From Climacium dendroides (Eukaryota > Streptophyta > Bryopsida > Hypnales > Climaciaceae), in the NCBI GenBank assembly GCA_950106755.1, contig OX467082.1, positions 37,386,001-37,450,000 on the forward strand: 64,000 nt of DNA, given 5' to 3'. The notes beneath the pieces are model-generated. The model saw nothing but the letters and a program-made list of their open reading frames with translations, ran no database searches and was not told the DNA's origin. The position numbers and the translations under genes are program-made. This document shows positions 35,001 to 48,300 of the stretch, piece after piece; within the stretch, counting starts at the first letter, position 1; each line of letters begins with the position of its first letter.

Positions 35001-38000
35001 TGCTTCTCGTGAGAGTAGGGCCTTGCTTCGAAGCTCCTTTTGGACATGAGGGGGGTCCTTTACCACGCAATATATCTCTTACAGTATACGTCTCTTTATT
35101 GACCTTAATCGGTGCCGCTGCAGCGTTGGGTCTTGTTCTGTGATTTGGATCTTTCACTTCCGGCACAGAAGGCAATACACCTGTCCTCTTTGGAAGCAAT
35201 GAGCCTTTATCCACTGGGTGAGCATAGGACAAGGAGGAATCCGGGGGTACTCTTCGTGCACGCCCTGTCACATTACCCAGATTTTGTCATTCCACCAATA
35301 GTCACACAATTTAGAAAACATAAAATGCACAGGCAAATAATTATTGACATTTCCAAAGCCAGCAATAGTTTGATGCATTGAAAAAATTATCACATGGCCA
35401 GATAATTGAGATAGAAAGTGTACCTGACATAACTTTCCCTAGTGTCTCTTTCACTCTCTTAGACATTGACGAGACCTTGCGAGAGAGTGAAGAAGGAGAC
35501 TCGTGCAAACTGGATGTAGACATGCTCCGGGTCAAGGTGGGTTGATTCTCACGAGTTGTGGACGTCTTACGGATATCTTCAGAACGCTTATCCTCTACCT
35601 TCCTGGGTTGCTTCTCGCGGGAAACATGCATCTTAGGTACCGCCTCTGAAGGCTTAATCTCCACCTTCTTGAATTGCTTCATCTTATGGATCTCCTCCAA
35701 GTGTTTATCCTCCACTTTCTTATTCGTGCGACAAAGTCAAGGTTGCAAGTGCCTGGCTCTAGTAAATACTGAGATTACTCACTAGTGAACTAGCCATCGA
35801 AAGCTAGGTTAACAAGCAAGAACAATAATAAATAAAATATATAAACATTGTGTGATTGTAATAATCGAAGAGGGGATATGAGGTTGAATTTGGTAGGCGA
35901 ATTCTAGGTCCTTCTTGCGGTGGTGCTTCGTGTGCCTTCTTCAGTGCTGCTATTCGTGCTTGATGATGCAAGCCTGCGGTTGTATTACGAGTCTCCTTCA
36001 TCTGCTGTTTACATCATTAGATGAAGTCAGAATGAAGGAAGCTACATGGAACAGGTACAATAAGAATTACGATAGTGACCAAATTCTAAGGCACTGTGAC
36101 TTACATCTGGACAGGTTCCGTGAGAATGATCTGTCGGATGCCTAACCGCTACTCCGGGTTGTTTCGCTGTCCTTGTCAAACTGCTGGGCAATGGTATTGA
36201 GGTGGGGCCTTGAGGAATTGCAGCAGCTCTTGAATAAGCACTTGAAAATGCATGTGATCCCGTTATGTGAATTTGTCGCACTGGCCGAAGAGAAGAAGTG
36301 TGCAAGACATCCGGGCGGAGAGACGTGTGCAAAATGTCTGCAAGCAGAACCAAGAACAGTGCAAGATTACTCTCAGGAGACCGATATCAAAGCTTAAAAA
36401 TCTGTAGGTGGTCGTTCATTGCTCCACGGCAATTGAAAAACTTGAAACTAACCTTGATGGGGCTTCGGATCCACTGCAGGTCTCGCTTCGGGCCTCGCTT
36501 CGGGTCTCAACTCAGATCTCACCTCTGGTTTCAGGGCAGATCTTAATTCCGGTCTAACTTCTGATTTGAGCTTAGTCTTGGCAGACGCGGTGGTCGCTTC
36601 AAACGATGTCACCAAATTTTGTGGCCCATCCCAAATAGTAGCCAACTCCGGCATTGCCAATGTCTTGGGAGTGTCAGACGCAACCGCAAAAAGTTCATCA
36701 TTGTCCAGAACACCTGTGTGATTAAGTAAAAAGCGTCAGCATTTACAGTCGCTAGCATAAGGAGCCTGTATTCGAAAAAAGAACTACCAGTAACCAGCTA
36801 AACGAACCATTTTAATCGAAGAAAGGAGTAAACTGATAATAATATGCAATGAGGAACTGTGCATGGGAAGTTTACCCTCATCTGTGAAGAATGCTTTGTC
36901 CCAGGCTAGGGATTTCCGAAGCGTTGTTGAGCGCCTGCTCCTACTTTTCCTTAGCACAGTTGGCTCTCCTCCTCCCTTTACTGGAGTCACGCCCGCCTGC
37001 TCATTCTCGATATCAAGGTAGCTCCTACTGAGTTGACTCGTGAAGTTGCCAGGGTTTTTGACAGGAGAAGTCTCGGCAATACCATCGAGTTGCACCGACT
37101 CTACAGAATATTTCCCAGTTAGATCTATTAGTTGCAAAGATATCAAAATACTGCAGCTCAGAAAGGCATAAGTTAAAAAAAACATGAAGCGCACAATGTC
37201 AGGGGTAAGATCCGCTGTAATTCACGTCTGGGCAGACGGCATAGTAAGATTCAGACGCCAGGCGTTTGGGTAGTGTCCGTGAGGTATCACGAGAAAGGAG
37301 CAGAGAATTATCCGGATAAGAATCAGCGCCAATGTTAACATACGTTGATATCGAAATTTTGAAGACCAGATTTCAAGTTTACGTATCAAATCAGCGGAAT
37401 TGCAAACGAATTTTAGCTTGAAGTAAGTACCCTCACTGATTCCTGCCTCTATATGAAGATTATCACCCCTCTCCTTCCATGCTATTTAGACCACGGCTTA
37501 GTCTGATAATTTCCGTAACGCACCTCTTATCCCGAAGCTCTTCCGGGCCTTGGACTCCTCAGCGGCATCCCGGATAACACTGCGCTTGTTGATCTCATTG
37601 AAATTCAGTACGGACAGTACCTTCGAACCAGAATTTGGAATCATGGGCGACCTACAAGGCATAGGCGCCATGTTCAAGTCCAAATCTGCTCCCACAACAA
37701 CCGGCACACCCACTGCCGCCAACTTTCCTGCATTTTTAGATACTTGTGGCTCTCAGTGATGTGGAGGAAATCTGGAAAGGCATTAACAGCGAAAAAAGAA
37801 ACAGAGCACCTATTGTATGTTACACTGGAAGAGCAATCATAAACATTCAGCAACAACGAATTCTCCAATTTCTGCCCCAGTCAGTGGCAATTCTTCTCTT
37901 CCCGTATCGTAAGATACACAGCTCACAATAATTCCGTTCTACCTACTCAACTACCAACAAGTTCACACGCAAGTCTTCAATGTCAGCAAACTCACCATAG

Positions 38001-38176
38001 CAATTCTCCAGGTCGTCCGTTCCTGCGTGTTTCAGTGCCTTGGGCATCATCGACGGCGACAACGGTGACACACCAGTAATGCAGAGCTCTGCATTCGCAG
38101 GAATAATTCCAATCAAGTTATCATCCTCCTGGTCCATATTCAGAAGATCCACATTCTCTTCTTCCATGTTCCCCAT
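32056..38176 (-). CDS. Large plant protein with LAWDKAFFTDEG and GLRKPSPKLGFFD motifs
   Basis: Exons by splice signals and phase: 38176-37955, 37722-37524, 37100-36876, 36713-36453, 36337-36105, about 36001-35900 (donor not found), 35718-35424, 35264-34813, 34601-32478, 32378-32298, 32136-32056 (TAG). All joins except the one after exon 6 fit; the total is about 1,400 residues. Exon 3 ends in STTLRKSLAWDKAFFTDEG and exon 8 in TGLRKPSPKLGFFDA, two blocks I associate with a plant-specific family usually annotated as uncharacterised or endochitinase A-like. The C-terminus (NPWSPVRKNGQPLGPFDCTK) also looks conserved. The rest is Ser/Pro-rich and disordered. Internal repeats: a Glu-Leu-Arg-Pro run in exon 4, SFREI motifs (SPRSSSFREI, SPRSKSFREI) and a 21-residue repeat in exon 9. 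The function is unknown to me; a cytoskeletal or cell-division role would be a guess. Confidence 0.5.
32568..32695 (-). repeat. 63-bp tandem repeat within exon 9 (21-residue protein repeat)
   Basis: Two copies begin with GCTAAATCGACGACTG on the plus strand at 32568 and 32631. They encode HDHEESPRPSTKISRRFS and HEETPKPSIKISRRFS. The unit keeps the frame, so the duplication is tolerated by the protein. Confidence 0.5.
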
Positions 38177-38340
38177 TGCGGCTCGCTCTTCCTACAACTG
38201 AATTCGCAATACCACTGGAAACGGGATTCCGGAAACTAGTGGCTTCTTAACATCGCTCCCATCCCGGAACGCCAAACTTCCTCCACACACAGCTTCATGA
38301 ACTCCTGTCTTCCACCGAACCGCACCAAAATCTAATCTCC

Positions 38341-38980
38341 AAACTCACTCCGACACAGACGTCAACCAACTTCACCTAATCTCAAAAATCATCAAGAAAT
38401 CAAAGAACCGACGGGAAAGAATATGACCGCCACAACTGAACTCCAAGTCGCCCTTCCTGCAGCGCCTCATTCTCTACCTGACCATCTCAAACTACTATCC
38501 ATCCCGTCTCTCACATTTCCGAAAAGCGAACCGTAAACCATACGCAGAGAGATTAACTTTTAGTACTCCGCACCTCGCAGCTCTGAACTCCTAACTCGTA
38601 ATCTCTCATTCACACACTCATCTCCACGTTCAATTCAAGAAACAAGCACAAGTCAATCAATCTTTCCGTCGCTCTCAAAAACTGACTCGCCGCACGGTCT
38701 CTCACATTCTCTCTCCCGAAATCATTGACAGGCAGCTCGGATGATCTCCCCTCCACAAGCTGGCTCCAAATTGGAACTGAAACTCTTAAATTCTCACTCG
38801 CACTCCACACTTTCAATTCCTCTCACACTCCAAACTCACTCCAAAACATACGACAATCACACAAGATTGCGAGTCAACCTCCACCTCGTACTCTCAACAT
38901 CAAAATCACCAAGAAATCAAGAACCAAGAGGAAAGAATTGAAAGCGACCGCCACAGCGGAACACTCCAACTCAATCACTT
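38341..38980. repeat. Duplicated segment in the 5' leader region of the 32-38 kb gene
   Basis: The stretch from about 38335 to 38450 and that from about 38826 to 38975 share blocks in the same order: CCAAACTCACTCC, GTCAACC, ATCAAGAAATCAA, GGAAAGAAT and GACCGCCACA. The offset is about 490 bp with small gaps between blocks. It lies between the start codon at 38176 and the TATA box at 39.15 kb, so it belongs to the leader or a leader intron. Confidence 0.5.
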
Positions 38981-39149
38981 TCCAGCCGTGCCTGATTATT
39001 TCTCCATAGGACGGAGTTAAGTGAAGTTAACTTGACTACAATCTGCCCGGGCGCGCTGCGAAAGTGTGTCTCGAAAAGCGAAGCGGAAGCGGGAGCGAGA
39101 CGGAAGACCGGGAGAGCCTGACCCTCAAAACGGCAAAATGTTCAAATCC

Positions 39150-39162
39150 GGATATATATAGC
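39150..39162 (-). promoter_or_regulatory. Putative TATA box of the 32-38 kb gene
   Basis: The minus strand reads GGCTATATATATCCGG around 39163-39150. Transcription from about 39125 would give a ~950-nt leader before the ATG at 38176, possibly spliced. The motif is symmetric, so it could equally serve a plus-strand transcript; a plus-strand frame at 39240-39482 follows but has no recognisable family. Confidence 0.5.
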
Positions 39163-39482
39163 CGTTGCTGCCAGAGTTTGCATAGAGCCGTTGGACTGGC
39201 TGACGCCACTTCTGTGGCAATTGCAACAGTGAAGTTTGATTGACGAGGGTGCCCCGCAACAACAGGGGAATGATTCGCGGTCCGTGCAGGCTGGAAGTGA
39301 TGCAGCCATGGAGACGGAGTCCGACGGGGCAATTTCGGAGAAGCAAGATGGAGACGAAAGGAGTGGTTAACGCATTTTCAAACTGCCGGCTGCTTCAGTT
39401 CAGTTCCCTCCGACGGGACGCAGAGGTTCATTCATCCCTTCGGGTTTTCATCGCTTCGGCTGAAACTCCGACCAACCACTGA

Positions 39483-42400
39483 GGTCGGCACTAGAGTTTG
39501 GAGCAGTTATTATTCATTTATTTATTTATATTATTTTTGGAAACAATATCCACTGAAGTAGTGAAGCAATTTATGTGCATAGTCATTGATGAATATACAT
39601 AGTGTAGATGAAAACATACATATTCATCCAAAAGTGTGTAAATTTAACCACAATAGAGCAGTATTTTGTAGCAATTGAGAGATTTCATCTGTTGAAAATA
39701 TTAGGGGATCTATTGCTAAGTATTCCTTTAAAATAATTTGTAAAGGTTTTGATAATTGAATCATCCAATAAAAAACCACAGGTTTGGAGATAGATAAACT
39801 AGTAATGCTTTTAAAGCCATGGCCGATGACCCAATTTCTACAAATTCCTTTTTAAGTTGACACTAAATCTTTTTTTAAATCAATGGGAGATGAAGAGTTC
39901 TTTGAGGCAACCAATAAGAGTTGAAGCATTTTGTATTTCAAGCTCAAGATGTCCAATTAACCTTGAGTGTCCAAATCTAGCCTCTCAAAATTAAATGATT
40001 TCTTTATTTGACTATTATAATATTTTCAACGGGTATAATGTCCTTTCCCTAAAGTTTTGAGCCTGTCTCCACTACCAATCGGTAGTTCAGTACGATCAAT
40101 TTATGTGAATCTCTTTTTAGGTGATAGTTTGATTGGAATGAGTTCATAATGGTTTAGATTTTAGTAAACATAATAAACATAAATATAAATATATTGGGCA
40201 CTTAGGGATTAAAGGTAGTCTATTGTCAATAGTAGGTGACTATTCTCATGACCTCTACTTTGAAAATTCTCAAACTAATTGTATTCACTTTCATTTTCAT
40301 TTGCTAAAATTATGATGTGATTTTTAAAAATTTGTGTTAAAACATGTTAGCACTCAAAAAAGTGTTTTCTTTAGGTGACAATACTTTTAGTCCCAAATTA
40401 TTACTTTCATTTTTTTTGGAGGCATTAGAGGGCCGTCTTATGCCTGTTTCCCATGTTGTAAACTAGCCATGCTAAAAAAAATTAAAAATTAAAAAAATTA
40501 AAAATGGTAATTTTTTAAAGATTAAAATCAATTTATTATTATTATTTGATGTAATAGTCGCTCTACCAAGTCAGAGCTTAGTTTATGTAGTGAGGGAATT
40601 CAAGGGTACTCACAGCCTTGTAGATTACTTACATTTCATCTAATGACTAAAAGAGAAGCATCCATTCCCAGCTTACACTCTAAATCAATCTTGAAAGAAT
40701 GTTGATACAAATAGTCTACAATCGTACAAATTGCATACATGTATGTAGTAAACAATTTGGGGTGCACCATGTAGTTGACCTTCAAAAATTTGTAGTTTAT
40801 TTATAAAGGCCATATTTGTTATATTAAGACTTTTCACAGTCTTATTTTTATTTTCAATTCAAAGATAAACCGCTTTATCTCTTTATTAGTAATTTTTATA
40901 AATAGGAAACAATACCAACTTTTAAAATTTTATTTTAGAATCACTATTTGAACATTATTTATTATTGGTTTCAATTATTATTTTTGTAAATGGATTTCTA
41001 ATATCTAGCATTCTATCTCAAAATCTACAAAAAGTCAATATAACAAAAATAGTCATATATAGATTCAAAACATTACCAATTTATTTTTGAAGATTCATAA
41101 TTTTCAATTGTCAATGTAGTGAAAATATTCAAAATAGTTACAAGTCTTGATTCCATCCTCAAATATTTGAAATTGCTTTAAGTGTTGATTACAAAGACTT
41201 CTACCTTTAAAAACAGAACAGAAGCTATTTTTATTTGGGATTCTTTAAAATTATGGATGAAATTTTATTTTTTCATCTTGAAATGTATAATTCATTCAAA
41301 ATATAAAGATGGACAAAATTTAATTTATTCATTTTTCCCAGTGTGAAAAATTTGGAGCTCGTAGTTTATGAAAATAGGCAAATTTCAAAAATTAGAAAGA
41401 TTTATTGCCAAGACTAGTTAAGAGGATGGTTGGACACAAACAAAGTTCTTTCTTTCATTTATTTGGACAATATAGAAATTGATCTTTATAAGAATGACAA
41501 GACTTAGTTTCATCCATGAGCATAAATAAAACATGCATAATGTAGATGGAATGTCAATTATTCATCTAAAATTTTATAAATTTATCTCTAAAAGAGTGAC
41601 ACCATTGTAAGATTTTGTATCAATTTTGCAATTTCATTCATGGAAAAAAAATATTTTGCACATATTCTTTTAAAAATATTCTATGACTTTTGAGCATATT
41701 CTAAGAAGCTTAATAAAGGCTTTGGATATATTGAAATTAATCTAAAAATGGCAAGCATGTCACCATGGTCATCATTCATGTAATTATCTTTTGACCAAAT
41801 AAATATGCACATTGACAAAATTCTTCCATTCTATAGAAAGTCATCCATGATGTTAGCTAGTTTTACACAAGACACATGATATTTTTCCATTTGTAGTGGC
41901 ACTATACTAATTGGAATGATACAACAAAGACAACCAAGTCCACAATTGGCTCATGGTAACTAGATTCTTTTGCTCTCATAAGCCTCCTCTTTGCTCTCTC
42001 AAGCCCCCCCTTTGCTCTCTCATGTACACCCAACTCACCCTAAGTAAAAACTATTTGTATTACTATTAGTTTGATGAAATATTTAAAATACTAGTAGTTA
42101 GACTATTTAATCCAATGATGAAAGCATTTAATGATTAAGTGACTCTTTCTAGTTTCTTCCACAATGTATAGCTAGTCACTTATCCCAAAAGCAAAGAGAA
42201 TTGATCCCCTCATTATGCAAGCCAAGTTTGTTAAGGATAAATGAAAAAATTTATCCCTTATATTTTGATTTTTTCCAACTAATTTAGGGTCTTTGATTCC
42301 AAATATTAATTCAAAATTTCCAAATTTTATCATAGATGACAAATAATAAGTTTCATTCTTTTTTTTAGCATGAAAATAAAGATATTGGTGTTCAATTTTC

Positions 42401-44940
42401 CTTGCCCTTTTAAAAGGGGATTGGTTTAAATATTGTTATTCTATCCATATCTATTTTTATCATGTAATATTATAACTGATTGATTTTTTGGTCATATTCA
42501 AAATATAGGTAGTTTGACTCCAAAATTTAGATGACTCAGAAAGTTTAAAAGAGAATATTGTAGTAGGTAGACTTCATTGATCAATTACTAAGCAAGAATA
42601 ACCACATACTATTTGTTTTAAATTAACTATTCCTAAAATTATTCTAATAAGCATTTGAAAGCAAGGTTCTTATTATTAAATTGTTTAAATTTTCATTGGA
42701 TCTTACTAAGAGTTGAAAGGAATTCAATAATCTCTTAGCATCTATATTTTAGACACTCTATCAATAAATTATGATTTCTTATAAAATTGTAAAATAGGTA
42801 TACTTAAAATCAATTTTTAAATAGAGGTTGAACATTTTGAGCAAGAGTTTGTTTTGGTTTAGTTTTAGAAATAAGGTGCGGTTACCTTAAAATGATTCTT
42901 TTTGAGAACATGATGTCTAAAATATTATCAATCTTAATCTAGTTGATTGTTCTTGGTGGACTATGATACAACAACGAAACATTGCTACATCAAAATATAT
43001 GATTGATTAAGAAGAATCAATTGCATGGAGATTGCTATCATTGACATTTCTAGGTTGGATAGTACAAAATTAGTCTTTAAATTATGAACACAATGACAAA
43101 ACTTGCTAATGGCAAAATATTCTTTATTGACTATAAATATTTATATTTAACCTTGAAAGGACATTATCTATTACCAAGATACTCTTTTGTCAGAACTAAT
43201 ATGATTTATGGATCAATAGGTGCATTCTTCATTTTCATAGAAATCCTTGAAAGTCATTATCACCCATTTGGAGGCCTCAAAGTCCTTCTAAGGTGAACTT
43301 GAAAGAAAGCTACGAATTTCGGAAGGAATATTTTTCTAAAGCATGAACAAGATAGTTGTAGGTGTAGATTGTGCAAGAACACAATGTAAAAGGTGCCCCT
43401 ATATTGCACATTGAGTAGGCTTTGGAATTTCAAGGCCATTTACAACCCTTGCACACCTACATGCATCTCCCAAGTACACACTCACAAAAGACAACTTCTA
43501 AGGTGACCTAACCACTCAAGGTCACATAAAAAATGATTTATTCCTTCGAGCAATTATAACATTTTTAGCAAATACATTATATATGTATTCTTTGATAATG
43601 AACCTACAAGAAGCAATAGAAGCCAAAGGCCTCCATCATTCTTATGATTGCTATGAATTGAAAAGCCATTCATTTAGAATGTAAATGTCATCAAACTTGT
43701 AATTTTTACAAAATGAAATATGTGTAGATTAAAATTGTAAAAATCTTCCCAAAAATACATTAGAAATATGATAACATGGCTGAAGGGTGGTCTAAACTAT
43801 GATCATAATCTATTGTTTCAAACTTCAAATATTCATATTTTATTCAAAAAGTTCCAAATATTACATATTCTACATCCTTTGAATGGGTGACAAAGGCACG
43901 TTGAACAAATTTAAACAAAAACTCACTCGACTAATGTATTCCACTCAAAATAGCTAAAGTTCTTATCTACTTAGCTTATCGAAGTATTTTCTTATTCGCT
44001 CTATTTCAAGACACTCTACAAGACACTATATAAGAGAAAAAAACATGTAGAAGGACATGCACAATTATGTGCATGATCTAAATTAGTAAGCCACTCAAGT
44101 GATGCAACACACCTAACTTGAGCATTGTAAGCGTTTAATTACCTATTGTGAGCCACTGTATCAACTTACAAATTGGAATTAAAGAAATGTAGACAATTTA
44201 GATGAAATTTCAAGTTCAAAATTATTTATTGATTGAAGCTAAGCTATAAGAATGAATTAGTGAATTTTTTAATAGGTAAGAATATAAATTTTAAAACAAT
44301 GGTGTAAATTTTTAAAGATGCAATTATGCAAAAATGAAGAGGAAATCCTAGGAAAATATTAGGGCTTTAAAATCAAAAAGACATTAATTAAAATTTGGTT
44401 GAATTAAAAATTAATATATTATGATTAGAAATTAGTATGAAGAATGAATCAAAAATGGAAAGGGTAATTACAAAACAAAACACCAAGATTAGAGGAAATG
44501 AAGACCAAAACTAGAAGAAATGAAGATAAAAAGAAAGAGCAAGGAAGATGGAGGTATGTGGTAGATGGAGGAGAGTAGGGTTTGTAAACCCTCTCTTACT
44601 CTCACTTTTTTGGCTCGGATGATTCTCTTTTTCTTCTCTCTCTACTTGCACTTGGTTTCAGGAAGCTTGAACATATACTAGGAGAAGAGAATGAATAAGA
44701 GATTGAGGGAAGAAGCTAGAAAAGAGTATCAACTTAAAAAAATTTACCAAGTAGGTTTAGCTCAATCATTGCATGAGTTTTAAAAAGTTGGGTTGAAATT
44801 AGAGCTAGGAAATGGATCCTAGATTAGAGCAACAACTTTAGAAGCCAAGATCAAAAAGAATGCAATGAATTTGAAGAAGAAATTTAGTCTCTAGTGCACA
44901 TTTGAATCGACTTTTCAACAAACTTAGTTTTGCCTAAATT
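39483..44940. other. AT-rich intergenic DNA
   Basis: No frame longer than about 70 codons and no protein motif is visible on either strand. A small CTTTGCTCTCT(C/A) triplication lies at about 41970-42025. I could not identify retrotransposon coding remains or paired long terminal repeats. Confidence 0.5.
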
Positions 44941-45355
44941 GAAGCAAAGATGAAGATTTGGCGATCGTTTTAGTGCAAGAAGGTCTGTTGTCAATTTTAA
45001 GTGAGATGTTCAACTTCAATGGTCAATATTAAGAAGATAGTAGTACAAAAGAAGGTAAATTTTGAGAGGTGTTATATAGTCAAGTTAGCTTCTCAAGAAG
45101 CCAAGGCTTGCTTAGTTTGAAGCAAAGTTGAAGATTTGGTAGTCATTTTAGTGCAAGGGGATTTGCTGTCAACTTTAAGCGAGATGTTCAACTTTAACGG
45201 ACGAGATCAGGAGGATAGTAGTAAAAAAAAAATTGAATTTTTAGAAGGTGGTAGATTGTCAAGTCGAATTTTCAAGGAGCTAAGACTCGCTCCATTTGAA
45301 GCAAAGATGAAGATTCAATGGCCGTTTTAGTACAAGGGGATTTGCTGCCCGGAGA
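44880..45355. repeat. ~179-bp tandem repeat, about 2.7 copies
   Basis: Units begin with GAAGCAAAG(A/T)TGAAGATT at 44941, 45119 and 45298 (periods 178 and 179). The last part of a preceding copy is recognisable at 44900-44940 and the third copy stops after about 58 bp at GGATTTGCTGCCCG. Shared blocks include GAGATGTTCAACTT and TTTAGTGCAAG. Frames across it are weak. Confidence 0.5.
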
Positions 45356-48300
45356 TTCAAGCAACAAATTTGAGGTTTTGTGATCTTCGGGCATTTAATA
45401 AACACATTTATTTAGGATTAGGTGTATTGTCTTTAAATTTTTATGGCTATCAAAACATGTATAAGTGAATTAGTCACTAAGGGAATTCTAAAGTGAAGAA
45501 TTATCTTTCAATTCATAAAACATCAAGGTGCATAAAATAGAGTCCTTTTGGTTATATGTGCAATTTGCATGTGTATGAGTATGGTGCAATGGATTGTATA
45601 TCTGTGCATTTCTAGGGATTTGTAACCCAAATTAAAATTTGGGAAGGAATAAAATAGTTCAATTGTGAAGGGAGTCATGAAATTGATACTATTGTATTGT
45701 TTTCTTATGTTTGTAAAGAATCTTAGGACAACGTCTAAATATAGTAATTTATAGGGTTATGTAAAAATTCCATTGCTTGAAGAATTAGGTAGTATACACT
45801 TCCTTCCAAACTCTTTTTAAAATTTTCTTTGCCATCTTGGTGAAAAATACACATATCCACTCTTGGTAATTAGACATATACAACAAGATTCTTACTAATG
45901 TGAGATTCTATGCTAAGTGGGTGTTTAAAGTCAATCCATTGTGCCTTTCAAGCAATGAATCTTTTCCTAAATACCTAAATGCATAAAACTTTGCAAAAAA
46001 GCCAACCACCTTGATTTAATTGCAAGAAATAATTTGACCAATCTAACCAACTAGTGAAGTGGTTTTCTAATAAAGGTGGAGATGGTCTAAATTTAGCATT
46101 TTTGTTGTAAAAAAATCTTATGCTAATTTCAAAAATGTAACATTCATCAAATTTTAACACTCCTAGCAAAAGTTATGACGGATGAAGTTTGACCACTAAT
46201 TAGTATTTCACAACCTCATCTATAGTTTCCTCTATGTTCCTAGTTTCAAATTGATTCAAGGTTTTTGCTATGGTTTTAGTTTAAGATTAACTTCATAAAA
46301 AATGAATTTGGCCTTAAATAGATGGATTCTACCTAACTTCATCCATTTTTTAGTCTAAACTTCATCCCTCATTAATTTTTAGGATTTGGAATATTTTCCT
46401 AAGTTTGAATTAGTTCTAGTCTTTTTGAAGTTTTTTCCATCCGATTCTAGCCCTAAGTTCTCGCTTGGTGAACTTTAAACTAATTTACTTTGCTAATCCT
46501 TTATTACTTTAAAGGACAAAATTACTTTTCATCAATTATTATTTTTAGATCTTTTATATTTAGTTTTATTTGACTTTTTAAAATTGCTATCTTATTTCCA
46601 AATTGACCTTTCTGCTAATAATGGATGAAGTTTGACCTCTAAACAATACTTTAAACTTCATCTATGATTTTTTCTTATCCTAATTATCTAAATTAATATT
46701 TAATTTCACTTTTAGATTTTTAATACTTCTAATTTTAGGTTTTCTAATTATGTTCTTTTTGATGATTTTTTCTATTTTTCATCCAACCTATGCACCAAAC
46801 TTCATCCATTTATATTTTTCTTGCTTTTACTTTGATTTCTACTACTTATTTTAGGTTTTAAGAAACCTCTACACCTCTACTATAGGGTTTTGAATTCACA
46901 CTAGATTCACACTAGGTTTTGAATTCACACTAGATTTGACTCTTATTCCTAATATTCTAAGTTGATCCTAAGCCCCATTCTTGATTAATACTTGCTAGCA
47001 AAGACAATTTAACCTTTAAAGCACTAAACTATGTTTTCTTGGCAACATAGTGATTTCAGGTAGTTCACTACAAATGGAATTTCTATTTTTTTTTGCTAAA
47101 ATTTTCACACAACATTTTTCTAAGGAACTCCAAGACCTGACAATTTTCATAATCTTTGATTACATGGTTAAAAAGTTATTGTGCAATATGTCATTTTCAT
47201 TGCTTTGTGGGCAGCCTAGGCAACTCAAAAAACTTCTTTAAAAATCACTTTTCAAAAAAATAAAAATTCAAAACTAGTTCTTTAGATTTATATATAAGTG
47301 GGAAGATTCAAGTCATTCCATTTTGATTAATGAGATGAAAGTTATGAGGAATTTTAGTTTGCAGGTAGGTATGGAGTCTTTTGAACAAGCTTTGAACAAG
47401 GTTAGTGGACCATAGAAGTTGGAATGCATGAATTTATGCCAGTTTAACTTGGGTTAGTAGCACCACTTGTTAGTACAACTCAAAACTTCACACTAAAGAC
47501 CCCCCAAAGTGGCATCACTAAGGTACGGTGGAAGGTTGCTTTAAGATTAGTATAACAACTAGAGAATCCACGACCTCCTCCAAAGAACTCACCAACAAGA
47601 AAGTTCAACAAGTTAGTATAATAATTAAATGAGCCCTCAATGCTCCAAAAGAAACTACAACAAGTAGCATGCGAAGACACACAACATGAAGGGACCCTCA
47701 AGACCTCCACAAATTTAAAAAACAACAACAATGGGGCCCAAAAGACCCCAAAACACCATTCAAGATTTTTGGCTTAAAGATGCCAAATTTCCAACATAAA
47801 TTGGACCCAATAGATTCAAATATAATAGATAGGGGGATAAGAGGGAAATGGATGTCCTTTCATATTCTTCTGGAGTACTTACCTCTTCTCATTTTTCTTG
47901 TAGTAACCTTATCACTTAGGATTTTCATCCTGATCCACTAGGATTTTCATCCTCATCTTTTAGAATTTTCACTTTCTACATTGATTCAAAACTTTAACTT
48001 TTGGAGAGTAACTCCAAATCACAAATAGATTGTGCCATTGGCTTCATAAGGTCATTTTAATCTTCATGCACTTGCTTCCCTTTTTCTTTCACCAAAGGAT
48101 ATGGAAAATTAGCACCAACTTGGAATAGTAAAATGTTTAAAATCTAAATTTTGGAGGTTATATTTTTTGAAAGAGGTAGGTTGTCCGCAAGGCCTAAGGG
48201 AGTGAAAAAAGACCTTTTGTTGACTTCTTTTTGATTTGATATGTTCTTGGGATGGCGGTCAACACAATGTAAATTTCTTCATATTGTAAATTTGGAGAAA

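Noticed and set aside
39240..39482. 80-codon plus-strand frame
   Set aside because: It lies in the GC-rich promoter area of the divergent minus-strand gene and shows no family motif; kept only as a remark.
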